The translations under genes and the position numbers were made by a program. Below, in pieces: positions 45,594 to 54,428 of a stretch of DNA of 64,000 bases. Source of the DNA: Saprospiraceae bacterium. Its GTDB lineage: Bacteria; Bacteroidota; Bacteroidia; Chitinophagales; Saprospiraceae. The first letter of the stretch is position 1; every line of letters starts with the position of its first letter. The stretch covers positions 175,117 through 239,116 of the forward strand of contig JAHDGU010000005.1 of assembly GCA_020627535.1 (NCBI GenBank), given 5' to 3'. Under the pieces are notes generated by a model, which saw nothing but the letters and a program-made list of their open reading frames with translations, made no database searches and was not told the DNA's origin.

Positions 45594-46154
45594 CTATGAT
45601 TTAGACTCCTGATTTTGTAAAATCCTTCGCATGTTCTTCTTGCCTCGCATCAATAGTGATTCAACAGCCTTGAGGCTGAGATTCAGGATGTCTGCTACCT
45701 CTTGACGAGGGAGTGATTCTATATAGCTCAGAATCAATGCAATTCTTTGATTATCTGGAAGAAGACTCATCGATGCTCTCAAGTTTTGAGATGTATCGGG
45801 GAGCGTTTGTCCAGTATAGCTATCATCAATCGCACTATGAGTCAATGCGACATCAAGATCAGTGGGATCTTGATGTTTTCTGTGTTTTTTCTTCCAGCTC
45901 AGAGCCGTGTTGACTGTGATTCGGTATATCCAAGTGCGCAAGGTGGACTTGGCTTGAAAAGAGGAGATACTTCTAAATATCTTGATGAAGACCTCTTGCG
46001 TAATATCTTTCGCGTCAGACGGACTATTGCTATAGTTGAGGGCAGTAGAGTAGATGTCTTGCTGGTACAGGTCAAACAGGTCCTTGAAGGCGCGTTGATC
46101 TCCAGATTGTAGTCGGCGGATCAGTTGACTTGTATTCCTAGACTGCTCGGACAT
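45594..46154 (-). CDS. ECF-type RNA polymerase sigma factor
   Basis: 186 residues. Region 2 is LFDLYQQDIYSTALNYSNSPSDAKDITQEVFIKIFRSISSFQAKSTLRTWIYRITVNTA with the -10 recognition helix, and region 4 is SLLPDNQRIALILSYIESLPRQEVADILNLSLKAVESLLMRGKKNMRRIL with a clear HTH. It is the first gene of a six-gene operon that ends with SCO. It probably controls its own operon in response to an envelope or metal signal. Confidence 0.92.
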   Translation of the reverse strand: MSEQSRNTSQLIRRLQSGDQRAFKDLFDLYQQDIYSTALNYSNSPSDAKDITQEVFIKIFRSISSFQAKSTLRTWIYRITVNTALSWKKKHRKHQDPTDLDVALTHSAIDDSYTGQTLPDTSQNLRASMSLLPDNQRIALILSYIESLPRQEVADILNLSLKAVESLLMRGKKNMRRILQNQESKS

Positions 46155-46211
46155 TCAAAAATTTCTGCACTCAAGCTCCAAAACTACGTCCAGAGCTTGG
46201 GACAGAAGCTT

Positions 46212-47417
46212 CTATCCCAAAAAGGAGATGAGAATACCTGCTGCGACAGCACTGCCAATCACACCGCTGATGTTGCTGCTCATGCAGTATTGGAGGATCA
46301 CATTGGACGGATCTTCGTTCATGGCGATCTCATTGGCCACTCGACTGGCCATTGGGACAGCGCTCAGTCCAGTTGCACCAATGAGAGGATTGATCTTTTT
46401 CTTGGCGAAGACATTGAAGAGCTTCACCGCCATGATGCCTCCGAGGATAGAAATACTAAAGGCCAAGAATCCACCCAAGACAATTAGAAGTGTCTGCACA
46501 TTTAAGAATGTATTGACCGTCATCGTAGCACCGATACATAGCCCTAAGAAGATCGTCGCAGTATTCATGATGGTCTCGCTGGCGGCAGTGTAAAGTCGCT
46601 TTGTATCCGTACCGATCTCCTTGAGAAGATTGCCAAAGAGCAATAGGCCCAGCAGTGGAACAGCGCCAGGTACCAAGATGCACACGACGAGCGCTACCGA
46701 TATGGGGAAGATGATCTTCGCAAGGCGAAGGTTTTTGATTTGCATTTTTGGAGGAAACTCACGATCAAGTCGCTTCATATGGATGCCGAGTTCCTTCTTG
46801 GAAGTGCTGAGCTTGACGATGAAAGGAATGATGACTGGCACAAGCGCCATATAGGAGTAGGCCGCTATAGCAATAGGTCCCAGGAGCTCAGGTGCGAGCA
46901 TGATACTCGTGTAGATTGCTGTAGGGCCATCTGCACCACCAATGATACCAAGAGCAGCAGCCTGCTTGATATCAAATCCTACCGCCAGCGCCCCTAGCAG
47001 CACCACGAAGATGCCGATTTGCGCGGCAGCGCCGAAGAAAGCCAATCGGAGATTCCTCAACATCGGGCCGAAATCTGTCATGGCACCTACGCCTAGAAAA
47101 ATGAGGGGTGGCAGTAGGCCAGTCTTGATCAGAGAATAATACAGAAAATTCATGATGCCATGCTTCTTTGCAATCTCCAGCAAGGTCATGTGCTCGATGT
47201 CCGGATAGGCCTCCGTGGACACTACACCGAAGTCTGCTCCAGGGATATTGGCCAATAGGATTCCAAATCCTATCGGTACTAGCAGGAGTGGCTCATATTT
47301 CTTTGCGATACCGAGATAGAGTAGGGCACCTGCCAATAAGAGCATCACCAAGCCAAGCGGCTGAGTGAGGATCTCGCCGAGACCCGTCATTTCCCACAAT
47401 TTTTCCAGGACCTGCAT
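46212..47417 (-). CDS. oadB: Na+-pumping decarboxylase beta subunit
   Basis: 401 residues, the usual length. A multi-spanning membrane protein with the Na+/H+ signature region DFGPMLRNL, GFDIKQAAALGIIGGADGPTAIYTSIMLAPELLGPIAIAAYSYMALVPVIIPFIVK (conserved Asp of GGADGPT binds Na+) and the C-terminal GLSAVPMASRVANEIAMNEDPSNVILQYCMSSNISGVIGSAVAAGILIS. It couples decarboxylation of carboxybiotin to Na+ export. It lies 5 bp after oadA. The specific substrate complex is decided by the alpha subunit. Confidence 0.93.
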   Translation of the reverse strand: MQVLEKLWEMTGLGEILTQPLGLVMLLLAGALLYLGIAKKYEPLLLVPIGFGILLANIPGADFGVVSTEAYPDIEHMTLLEIAKKHGIMNFLYYSLIKTGLLPPLIFLGVGAMTDFGPMLRNLRLAFFGAAAQIGIFVVLLGALAVGFDIKQAAALGIIGGADGPTAIYTSIMLAPELLGPIAIAAYSYMALVPVIIPFIVKLSTSKKELGIHMKRLDREFPPKMQIKNLRLAKIIFPISVALVVCILVPGAVPLLGLLLFGNLLKEIGTDTKRLYTAASETIMNTATIFLGLCIGATMTVNTFLNVQTLLIVLGGFLAFSISILGGIMAVKLFNVFAKKKINPLIGATGLSAVPMASRVANEIAMNEDPSNVILQYCMSSNISGVIGSAVAAGILISFLG

Positions 47418-47422
47418 CGACT

Positions 47423-49312
47423 CTACTTCAATTTGAGAATCACCTCGTCTTCTTCAATCTCTTGTCCGTGTTCCTTCAAGACCTCGACCACGGTGCCCGA
47501 CTCTTCAGTGGTGATGGCATTCATCATCTTCATCGACTCTACGTATGCGATGACATCTCCTTGATTGACAAAGTCACCGACCTGTATGGCCGTCTCACTA
47601 TTGTCTTTAGTCAAGTAAAATTTGCCTTCGAGAGGAGACATGACTGTCTTGAGTGAGCTGTCATCTCCACTTGTCGCTTTCTTCTCTTGGTTGCCCGGTT
47701 CCAAAGTGGCGGGCTGATCATCTTGATCATAGTTGACCGTCACACGATATGACTGTCCATTGACATCGATGACGTACTTCTTGGGTGTGGCGACAGTCGC
47801 TTTGCTACCCGATACAGGGCTCGGAGCTGCAGCTGCCGTACTCTGAGTTCCGGTCTTGCGCTTGGCTAGATCCTCGAGGAAGCGCTTCTTGGCATCTCCA
47901 CTCATCAGATCCTCATACTGACGCGGGTGCATGGCATACTCGAGGAGCTCTTCATCGTCAGGTCCCACATCCCAGTTTTTCTCCTTCATCTTGGCTCTAT
48001 ACATGTCGAGCTCATCAGGGTAGAGGTCTTGTGGATTTCCATCAAAAAACTCGCGCCCTTGCTCTTTGGCCATGTTCACCAGCACAGGGTCTATCTCCCC
48101 TAGTAGTTGCCCAGATCGTCCAAGCAGCATGCCCCAAGCATTGTCGTCGATCATGGCCCATCTTTCCTTGCCTTTGATGAGATTGATGACATTCCAGAGC
48201 GAGACATTCTTGACATATTGGCTGAATGGCGTCACCAGAGGTGGATATCCCATGCGTGGCCAAGTATATTCTACCTCTTTGAAGAGTTTGATGAGGAGAT
48301 CCTCCTGCGTGATCTCATCCTTGCCGTTTTTCTTAAGCCACTTGTTGACCGAACTGAGATTTTTCTCCAGATCAGCCATCAGGCTCCCCATCATACCACC
48401 CGGCAGACCGGGTCCGATGAGTAAGGAATTCATCTTGCGATTTTGCGGATTGATGTACGCACCTAGGAAGTCATCGACAAACTCTTGACTGAGTTTTCGA
48501 GCTTCCATGTAGGCGTCCATATTGACGTCTGCTACTTGAAATCCAGCGTCCTTGAGCATGGCGTGGACGGTAAGTAAGTCTGCATGCCCAGTACCCCAGG
48601 ACAATGGTTCCATACCTACATCGACGATGTCGGCACCTGCTCTGGCAGCCTCCAGCGAGCTCACTATGGAGAAACCAGGTGTGCTATGTCCGTGATATTG
48701 GATGATGATCTTGGGATGTCGCTTTCGGATTCCTGCGATGATCTTGCCCACTGAGACGGGTCGCCCTATACCTGCCATGTCCTTGATACAGATCTCTTGA
48801 GCACCTCGCTCGATGTACTTATCGGCGAGATCTATGTAGTAGTCTACCGTATGTAGTTTGGAGAAGGTCAGACTCAGAGCGCCTTGTGCGATCATGCTGC
48901 CCTTTTGAGCATATTGGAAGGAGAGTTCGAGATTTTGCGGGTTGTTGAGCCCGTCAAAGGATCTTGAGATATCGGTGCCTTGGATCTTCTTTACCTTGAA
49001 CATCAGTTCTCTCACGTCCTTGGGGACAGGACTCATACGGATGCCATTGAGGCCGCGCTCTAGCATCTGCGTCTGGATTCCAGCGTCATTGAATGCTTGG
49101 GTCCATTTTCGTACAGAGTGATTGGGATTTTCACCGAAAAGCAAATTGACCTGTTCAAATCCACCGCCATTGGTCTCTACCCGATGGAAACAGCCCATAT
49201 CTACGATGGCAGGAGCGACTCTTACGAGCTGATCTGCGCGAGGTACGTACTTGCCAGCAGATTGCCACATATCTCGATAGACGAGACACAACTTGATTTC
49301 AGTAGACGCCAT
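47423..49312 (-). CDS. oadA: Biotin-dependent decarboxylase alpha subunit (OadA-like)
   Basis: 629 residues. An N-terminal carboxyltransferase TIM barrel, then a conserved-carboxylase domain and a C-terminal biotinyl domain with YVESMKMMNAI (Lys about 595). The active-site Lys (ICIKDMAGIG) and the metal-binding IIQYHGHSTPG (HxH) are present. The usual N-terminal RDAHQS motif is replaced by YRDMWQSAGKY: Asp is kept but the following His is Trp. The family includes oxaloacetate and methylmalonyl-CoA decarboxylases; the altered motif may reflect a different acyl substrate. It starts the oadAB operon; the gamma subunit is on the other strand at 50.5 kb. Confidence 0.88.
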   Translation of the reverse strand: MASTEIKLCLVYRDMWQSAGKYVPRADQLVRVAPAIVDMGCFHRVETNGGGFEQVNLLFGENPNHSVRKWTQAFNDAGIQTQMLERGLNGIRMSPVPKDVRELMFKVKKIQGTDISRSFDGLNNPQNLELSFQYAQKGSMIAQGALSLTFSKLHTVDYYIDLADKYIERGAQEICIKDMAGIGRPVSVGKIIAGIRKRHPKIIIQYHGHSTPGFSIVSSLEAARAGADIVDVGMEPLSWGTGHADLLTVHAMLKDAGFQVADVNMDAYMEARKLSQEFVDDFLGAYINPQNRKMNSLLIGPGLPGGMMGSLMADLEKNLSSVNKWLKKNGKDEITQEDLLIKLFKEVEYTWPRMGYPPLVTPFSQYVKNVSLWNVINLIKGKERWAMIDDNAWGMLLGRSGQLLGEIDPVLVNMAKEQGREFFDGNPQDLYPDELDMYRAKMKEKNWDVGPDDEELLEYAMHPRQYEDLMSGDAKKRFLEDLAKRKTGTQSTAAAAPSPVSGSKATVATPKKYVIDVNGQSYRVTVNYDQDDQPATLEPGNQEKKATSGDDSSLKTVMSPLEGKFYLTKDNSETAIQVGDFVNQGDVIAYVESMKMMNAITTEESGTVVEVLKEHGQEIEEDEVILKLK

Positions 49313-49378
49313 AGTTTTCTCCTTTGATGTCCCAAAAGTACGACGTTTTGATAGGGCTGTTTCGAGCTCTACATAGAG

Positions 49379-49394
49379 GCGCTTTCGCGCAAAT
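49379..49394 (-). repeat. Mini-hairpin motif copy with GCGC stem
   Basis: GCGCTTTCGCGCAAAT: a self-complementary GCGC/GCGC stem around TTTC (GAAA on the minus strand). It lies in the 134-bp gap between divergent oadA and the NlpC/P60 gene, close to both starts. Confidence 0.75.
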
Positions 49395-49446
49395 GGAAAC
49401 CCACTATATTGGATTTAAGCAGTTGAAAGCGTTATTTTTACACTTG

Positions 49447-49962
49447 ATGAAAATATGTAATGTATTAAGGCTATTGACCTTGCTTTTCGGTGTGGCAGTC
49501 ATCATGTCTTGCTCAGGGAGTCGAAAGACTGCGCGAGTCAGTTCTTCAGCTAGCTATAAGTCCACCAGCTCATCTATCAAGCAGTCGCGCAATGAGGTGG
49601 TACGATTGGCAGAGGATATGCAAGGTGTAAAGTATCGCTATGGAGGGACAAGTCCTAGATCTGGTATGGACTGTAGTGGTCTCGTGAGCTATGTCTATGC
49701 GGAGCATGGAGTCCGCCTACCTCGGACCAGTCGTGATCAATCTCAATATGGAAGTAAGCGAAGTCTCAAGGATGCGAGGCCAGGAGATCTTCTATTCTTC
49801 AAAAGCGGAGCAAAGGTCAATCACGTTGCCATCTTGGTGTCAAATTCGAGGGACAAGGTGATGATGGTGCACAGCACCAGCAGTAGAGGAGTGATCGTGG
49901 AAGACTTGCTAGCTTCGAGCTATTGGAAACCAAGGTTTACCTTTGCGCGTTCAGTGCTGTAG
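49447..49962 (+). CDS. NlpC/P60-family peptidoglycan hydrolase lipoprotein
   Basis: 171 residues from ATG 49447, which gives a lipoprotein signal (LFGVAVIMSCSG); open codons from 49324 upstream are not conserved-looking and include a mini-hairpin copy. The catalytic triad region is present: Cys in SGMDCSGLVSYVYAEHG, His in AKVNHVAILVSN and His/third residue in MMVHSTSSRG. It cleaves peptide cross-links in the cell wall. It lies 12 bp before adk. Confidence 0.9.
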   Translation: MKICNVLRLLTLLFGVAVIMSCSGSRKTARVSSSASYKSTSSSIKQSRNEVVRLAEDMQGVKYRYGGTSPRSGMDCSGLVSYVYAEHGVRLPRTSRDQSQYGSKRSLKDARPGDLLFFKSGAKVNHVAILVSNSRDKVMMVHSTSSRGVIVEDLLASSYWKPRFTFARSVL

Positions 49963-49974
49963 CAAAGATTAACT

Positions 49975-50541
49975 ATGAAAAATTATATACTCTTTGGGCC
50001 TCCCGGATCAGGTAAGGGAACCCAAGCCAAGAGATTGGAATCGGACTATGGCTTGGTCCAGATCTCCACAGGGGATCTCTTCCGATACGAACTTGGCAAC
50101 AAGACAGAGCTAGGTCAACTCGCACAGAGCTACATGGACCAGGGTCGATTGGTGCCCGATGAGGTCACTGTCAAGATGCTGGCACGCAAGTACAATGAGC
50201 ATCGCGATGCGCCAGGAGTCATCTTTGATGGCTTTCCCAGGACGATCGCACAGGCAGAGGCGCTAGATCATCTCATGGATCAACTCGACGAGGAGATTAC
50301 AGCTCTCATCTCCATGGATGTTGACAAAGACGAACTTGTACAGAGACTCTTGGAAAGAGGGAAGACCTCTGGCAGAGCAGATGATGCTAATGAAGAAGTC
50401 ATCCGCACTCGACTCCAAGTCTATGAGAATGAGACCAGCCCGGTCCTCTCCTACTACGAAAACCAAGGCAAGGTCCAGCGTATCAATGGTATGGGTGCCA
50501 TCAATATAGTATTTCAGTCATTAGCTGCTTGCGTAAGATGA
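49975..50541 (+). CDS. adk: Adenylate kinase, short type
   Basis: 188 residues. P-loop GPPGSGKGTQ (residues 8-17), the NMP-binding DGFPRTIAQAEAL and the short LID region ERGKTSGRADDANEEVIRTRL, without the long LID or zinc site, as usual in Bacteroidota. It balances ATP, ADP and AMP. The stop overlaps the start of the gamma-subunit gene by ATGA, which couples two unrelated functions. Confidence 0.95.
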   Translation: MKNYILFGPPGSGKGTQAKRLESDYGLVQISTGDLFRYELGNKTELGQLAQSYMDQGRLVPDEVTVKMLARKYNEHRDAPGVIFDGFPRTIAQAEALDHLMDQLDEEITALISMDVDKDELVQRLLERGKTSGRADDANEEVIRTRLQVYENETSPVLSYYENQGKVQRINGMGAINIVFQSLAACVR

Positions 50542-50780
50542 ATGAAGCGATACAACTGATGCTCATCGGAATGTCCACGGTCTTCGTGGTCCTTGGTATC
50601 ATTGTATTACTCGGCCGCGGAGTCATCAGCCTGAGCAATCGCTTTGAGGTGCAAGTCGCTGAGAAGCGCAATGTACAGCGTCATGCCGTGAGTCCTGCGA
50701 CGCTCGCCATACTCAGCGCTGTGGTCGACCACGAATCTGGTGGTAGAGCCAGAATCTCTAAGGTGGAGCCTTTGGATTAG
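50538..50780 (+). CDS. oadG: Na+-pumping decarboxylase gamma subunit
   Basis: 80 residues from ATG 50538. One N-terminal transmembrane helix (IQLMLIGMSTVFVVLGIIVLLGRGVISL) with the family GMSTVFV/LGI pattern, then a charged tail. The C-terminus (ILSAVVDHESGGRARISKVEPLD) is where other members bind zinc or dock on the alpha subunit. It is separated from oadAB by the nlpC and adk genes and lies on the opposite strand. The repeat array begins 10 bp after the stop. Confidence 0.78.
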   Translation: MNEAIQLMLIGMSTVFVVLGIIVLLGRGVISLSNRFEVQVAEKRNVQRHAVSPATLAILSAVVDHESGGRARISKVEPLD

Positions 50781-50789
50781 ACCTATGCT

Positions 50790-51210
50790 TCCTGTGCGCG
50801 TCTCGCGCCAGCTTGCGGACTACCACAGTTTTTTTGAGCAAAGGAGAGTTGTGGCCCAAAGAGCTCGGCGCGAGAGGCGCACGAGAAGCAGACTAGGGTT
50901 GACTTGTTTTCTGTTTGTGCTTGCTGCGCGCGTCTCGCGCCAGCTTCTTGGAGCTTTTTGTCGTCAGCAGTGTGGTAGCATTTCATTGTGGAGAGCTCGG
51001 CGCGAGACGCGCACGAGAAGTAAACTGGAGTTGACTTGTTTTCTGTTTGTGCTTGCTGCGCGCGTCCCGCGCCAGCCTCCTAGAGCTTTTTTGTCGTCTG
51101 CAGTGGTAGCACTTCATTGTGGAGAGCTCGGCGCGAGAGGCGCACGAGAAGCAGACTAGGGTTGACTTGTTTTCTGTTTGTGCTTGCTGCGCGCGTCTCG
51201 CGCCAGCTTA
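50790..51210. repeat. 131-bp tandem array of hairpin-forming units
   Basis: Full units start at 50861, 50993 and 51124 (spacing 132 and 131 bp; the last is truncated) after a partial right arm at 50790. Each unit opens GAGCTCGGCGCGAGA-GCGCACGAGAAG and about 70 bp later has GCGCGCGTCTCGCGCCAGCTT, so the two ends are inverted repeats that can form a long GC-rich stem. The array fills the 427-bp gap between convergent oadG and the nitrilase gene. No gene is supported here. Confidence 0.88.
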
Positions 51211-52005
51211 TCGAGGCCTGTCCGCTGCAAAAGGGAGTCTCTGACGGAACTTCTTCTGCTCAGCGAGCTCAAGAGTGGCAGACACGAATTGCACTTCGGC
51301 TTGCCTTGAGTTTTTATTCCTTTTGGCGAAAGCCAAGCGACTCCCATTGTAGTCATAGATACTGGAGTGCCCAGGATATGAGAGTTCATTTCCATCTGTG
51401 CCTGTGCGATTGCAAGCAATGGTGTAGCACTGATTTTCTATAGCACGTGCGCGCAAGAGAGCATCCCAGTGGGCGATGCGTGCCTCAGGCCAACTAGCTG
51501 TATAAACCAGTAGGTCATGATCTTGATGACTCGAACTTAGCTCAGAAAATCTCAGGTCATAGCAGATCAGTGGCTTGATCTTCCATCCTAGATAAGCATA
51601 GATAAGCGTGTTCGATCCTGGATGATATGCTTGGTCTTCTCCTGCGTAACTGAAGAGGCAGATCTTATCATAGCTATGAACTTCACCATCTGGCAGGCTG
51701 GCAAAAAGTCTATTGTAGAATGCATCATGGTCGGTGACCATAGCACTGCCGATGATATTGATGTGGTGTTGCTGAGCGAGTCTGCGCAATTTGATCTTGA
51801 CTTGCTCGGACTCTTCTGCGTATGCAGTATTCATGCTGAAGCCTGTGGTAAACATCTCAGGGAGCAGTAGCACATCAGTATTGTCTAGCTCAGCTAGAAT
51901 TGACTCAACGAGCTCCCAGTTCTTCCGGGTATTTTCCCAGATAGGCGCATATTGTGCGACGCAAACTCTCAGTTTGTCCGATGAGTCAGTCGCGAAGCTT
52001 GTCAT
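51208..52005 (-). CDS. Nitrilase-superfamily amidohydrolase (YafV/omega-amidase type)
   Basis: 265 residues. The catalytic triad is intact: Glu in VLLLPEMFTTGFSMN, Lys in SYDKICLFSYAGEDQAYHPG and Cys in IKPLICYDLRFSELS. TGFSMN and the DLRF context match the omega-amidase/YafV group, which deaminates alpha-ketoglutaramate or similar amides. It lies 5 bp after rplY. A GAAA-loop mini-hairpin copy lies at 51321-51334. Confidence 0.9.
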   Translation of the reverse strand: MTSFATDSSDKLRVCVAQYAPIWENTRKNWELVESILAELDNTDVLLLPEMFTTGFSMNTAYAEESEQVKIKLRRLAQQHHINIIGSAMVTDHDAFYNRLFASLPDGEVHSYDKICLFSYAGEDQAYHPGSNTLIYAYLGWKIKPLICYDLRFSELSSSHQDHDLLVYTASWPEARIAHWDALLRARAIENQCYTIACNRTGTDGNELSYPGHSSIYDYNGSRLAFAKRNKNSRQAEVQFVSATLELAEQKKFRQRLPFAADRPR

Positions 52006-52010
52006 GTGAG

Positions 52011-52631
52011 CTATTCTGCTGTAGCCCCTTTTTCCTCAGCCGGTGCATCACCTTCCTTGGCTGCTGCATCCTTGGCAGATCTAAGGGCTCTCGGTACCTC
52101 TACGATGGCCAATGGCGTAGCACCAGGATTCATGACCTCGATTCCTTCTGGAACATTGAGATCTCTAACTCTGACGGACTGTCCGAGATCTAGATTGGAA
52201 ATATCTGCACGAAGTTCATCAACGACATTGTCTGGTAGGGTCTTGACACGCACCTTACGCAGCTGCTGTACGAGTGATCCACCTGCTCTTTGACCCACAG
52301 ATGTGCCGTCAAATCTTACAGGGATTTCGATCTTAATCTTGCGATCGTCAGCCATATGCTGCAGGTCTATATGGATGACTTCGTCAGTGACAGGGTGGAG
52401 TTGCAAATCCTTGAGGATGCATTTCATCTGCTGACCATCGAGATCTATGTTGGCGATCTTAAAGTCAGGTGTGTAAATCAAGCTCTTGACTGCATTGGGA
52501 TGCACGGCAAATGACTTGCTTTCACCTCCGGCGTAGATTACACCTGGAATCAAGCCTTCTCTGCGAACGGCTTTGGCAGCTTTTTTTCCTGAGTTTTCTC
52601 TTTTTTGAACCTTGATGTCGACGACTTGCAT
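52011..52631 (-). CDS. rplY: 50S ribosomal protein L25 (CTC family)
   Basis: About 206 residues from ATG 52631, which starts the protein at MQVVDIKVQKRENSGKKAAKAVRREGLIPGVIYAGGES as in homologues. The N-terminal L25 5S-rRNA-binding domain is followed by the TL5-type C-terminal domain (KIEIPVRFDGTSVGQRAGGSLVQQLRKVRVKTLPDNVVDELRADISNLDLGQSVRVRDL) and an Ala/Glu-rich tail. It is usually next to prs, as here. Confidence 0.95.
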   Translation of the reverse strand: MQVVDIKVQKRENSGKKAAKAVRREGLIPGVIYAGGESKSFAVHPNAVKSLIYTPDFKIANIDLDGQQMKCILKDLQLHPVTDEVIHIDLQHMADDRKIKIEIPVRFDGTSVGQRAGGSLVQQLRKVRVKTLPDNVVDELRADISNLDLGQSVRVRDLNVPEGIEVMNPGATPLAIVEVPRALRSAKDAAAKEGDAPAEEKGATAE

Positions 52632-52837
52632 AATACTCTGTCTTTTCTTAAAGGGTCGCAAAATTAGTGATTGTTTTGAGAAGTTGGATGGGTTTAGGTG
52701 CTTATTTTACCGTGGACCAGAGACCGTGTATCGCTGACCTATGAGCATGAGTGACTTACAGCAACAGTTTTCTCAGTTGAAGAGAGCCCTGCATCGTAAG
52801 GGAGGGTTTGGGTGGGTTCCGATACTGTAGATTTCTA

Positions 52838-52995
52838 TCTGTTTCTCGTGCGCCTCCCAGCGACGAGCTCCAAAAGACACAAGGATAAGGCTAAAATTCG
52901 CTGGCACCGGCCTGCGCGCCGCAAACAAGTTAGAAAGAAGCATTGGGTTCTGGTTGAAGCCAAACTGTTTCTCGTGCGCCTTCCATCGCCGAGAT
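52838..52995 (-). repeat. Degenerate relatives of the 131-bp hairpin unit
   Basis: TGTTTCTCGTGCGCC occurs twice, near 52840 and 52966 (126 bp apart). Read in reverse it matches the GCGCACGAGAAG left arm of the array at 50.86-51.21 kb, including GAGCTC at the edge of the first copy. These fill most of the 389-bp gap between prs and rplY; nothing else is seen there. Confidence 0.65.
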
Positions 52996-53020
52996 CTAAG
53001 CTCAACCGAGCAAACTCAAA

Positions 53021-53953
53021 TCAATCGAGAAACAAGGCCGATAAAGACCGATTTTCATAGGTGTTGCGCATGGCATGACAGAAGAGCTTGCTGACGCTTT
53101 CCACCTTGATCTTTTTGCTCTTTTGCTTGAGGGGAATCGTGTCTGTGACAATGATCTCCTTGATCTTGCTCTGATCAATATTTGCATATGCATTGCCGCT
53201 CAGGACTGGGTGCGTGCAGATTGCCCTTACGCTTTTGGCTCCTTGATTGATGAGCTCGTCTGCTGCTCGGCACATGGTGCCTGCCGTATCGATAAGATCA
53301 TCGACCAAGATGACATCCTTGCCTTCGACTTCTCCGATCACAGTGATTTTCTCCACCTTATTGGCCACCTTGCGGTACTTGTCGCAGATGACGAGCTCCT
53401 TCTCAAAGTACTTGGCGTATTTCCTCGCTCTCTTCACGCCACCTACATCAGGACTTGCGAAGACCACATTGTCCATGACCATGTGATTTTTGAGATAGGG
53501 GATGAAGATGGCATCACTCTGGATGTGATCCACAGGGATGTTAAAGAAACCTTGGAGCTGGTCTGCATGGAAATCCATGGTCATGATGCGATCAGCTCCC
53601 GCCGCGACGAGCATATCTGCAATCACCTTGGCTGAGATCGGTACTCTTGGCTTGTCTTTGCGGTCTTGCCGTGCATATCCAAAGTAGGGTATCACAGCTG
53701 CGATGTAGTCTGCACTAGCCCGCTTGGCACAGTCGATCATGAGGCAAAGCTCCAGGAGATTTTCTGCTGGAGCGAAAGTAGATTGTATCAAGAAAACATG
53801 TGTTCCTCGCACGGACTCATTGAAGATAGGTCGGAGCTCACCATCACTAAACTTGGAGAGGGTGTAGTCAGCGAGTGGATAACCAAAATGATCGGATATC
53901 ATCTCGGCGAGATACTGGGTACTACTACCCGAAAAAAGCTTGATCTGATTCAT
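53021..53953 (-). CDS. prs: Ribose-phosphate pyrophosphokinase
   Basis: 310 residues from ATG 53953. NQIKLFSGSSTQYLAEMISDHFG opens the fold; FNESVRGTHVFLIQST, PYFGYARQDRKDKPRVPISAKVIADML (flexible loop) and the PRPP loop DVILVDDLIDTAGTMCRAADEL are all conserved. It makes PRPP from ribose 5-phosphate and ATP, which also feeds purH elsewhere in this window. The gene is monocistronic. Confidence 0.96.
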   Translation of the reverse strand: MNQIKLFSGSSTQYLAEMISDHFGYPLADYTLSKFSDGELRPIFNESVRGTHVFLIQSTFAPAENLLELCLMIDCAKRASADYIAAVIPYFGYARQDRKDKPRVPISAKVIADMLVAAGADRIMTMDFHADQLQGFFNIPVDHIQSDAIFIPYLKNHMVMDNVVFASPDVGGVKRARKYAKYFEKELVICDKYRKVANKVEKITVIGEVEGKDVILVDDLIDTAGTMCRAADELINQGAKSVRAICTHPVLSGNAYANIDQSKIKEIIVTDTIPLKQKSKKIKVESVSKLFCHAMRNTYENRSLSALFLD

Positions 53954-54080
53954 GGTCGCTTGCAAAGGATAAAGATACTAAGTCGGTATGTCATGCATAG
54001 CAGGTTTATTGGACGATGGAGAGTGCTTGTTTGTCGATCAATTGTCAGCTTGTTCCGTCAAGACGGGCATCTTCGTAGAG

Positions 54081-54428
54081 ATGAGTGATCACAGTACGAT
54101 TGGGTCAAGTAATACGGCTGCATTGAGCCAAGTCTGGCATTCGCTTGACAAGGAACTACTCTTTTGGGGCGCTTTCTTGATCTTCTTGCTGTACCTGGAT
54201 CCCGGAGCGACGGGTTTTAGTTTTTGCCCTTGGACCTGGTTCGGGAAGACTTGCCCAGGCTGCGGACTCACTAGATCCATGGCGGCAGCGCTGGACTTTG
54301 AGTACTTGAGGTCATTTCGGTTACATCGCCTCGGCATGTTTGCCCTGCTGGCGATAGGTCTGCGATTTGTCACTTTGTTGAGACAGCAATTGGACACTGG
54401 AAAATTGAGGAAACTATGGACAAGCTGA
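54081..54428 (+). CDS. DUF2752 membrane protein
   Basis: 115 residues from ATG 54081, which is preferred over upstream starts that have no family match. Two transmembrane segments (LLFWGAFLIFLLYL, LGMFALLAIGLRFVTLL) flank the conserved FSFCPWTWFGKTCPGCGLTRSMAAALDFEYLRSFRLH, the DUF2752 signature with its CPxCG motif. Function unknown. It overlaps the TM2 gene by 13 bp. Confidence 0.85.
   Translation: MSDHSTIGSSNTAALSQVWHSLDKELLFWGAFLIFLLYLDPGATGFSFCPWTWFGKTCPGCGLTRSMAAALDFEYLRSFRLHRLGMFALLAIGLRFVTLLRQQLDTGKLRKLWTS

Noticed and set aside
46199..46218. Palindrome AGAAGCTTCT with GGGA/TCCC flanks at the oadB stop
   Set aside because: No T-run follows on the minus strand and it overlaps coding sequence, so it is not a convincing terminator.
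50740..51443. Long open frames in the tandem array
   Set aside because: They are translations of the 131-bp GC-rich units and repeat the same peptide; no gene is supported.
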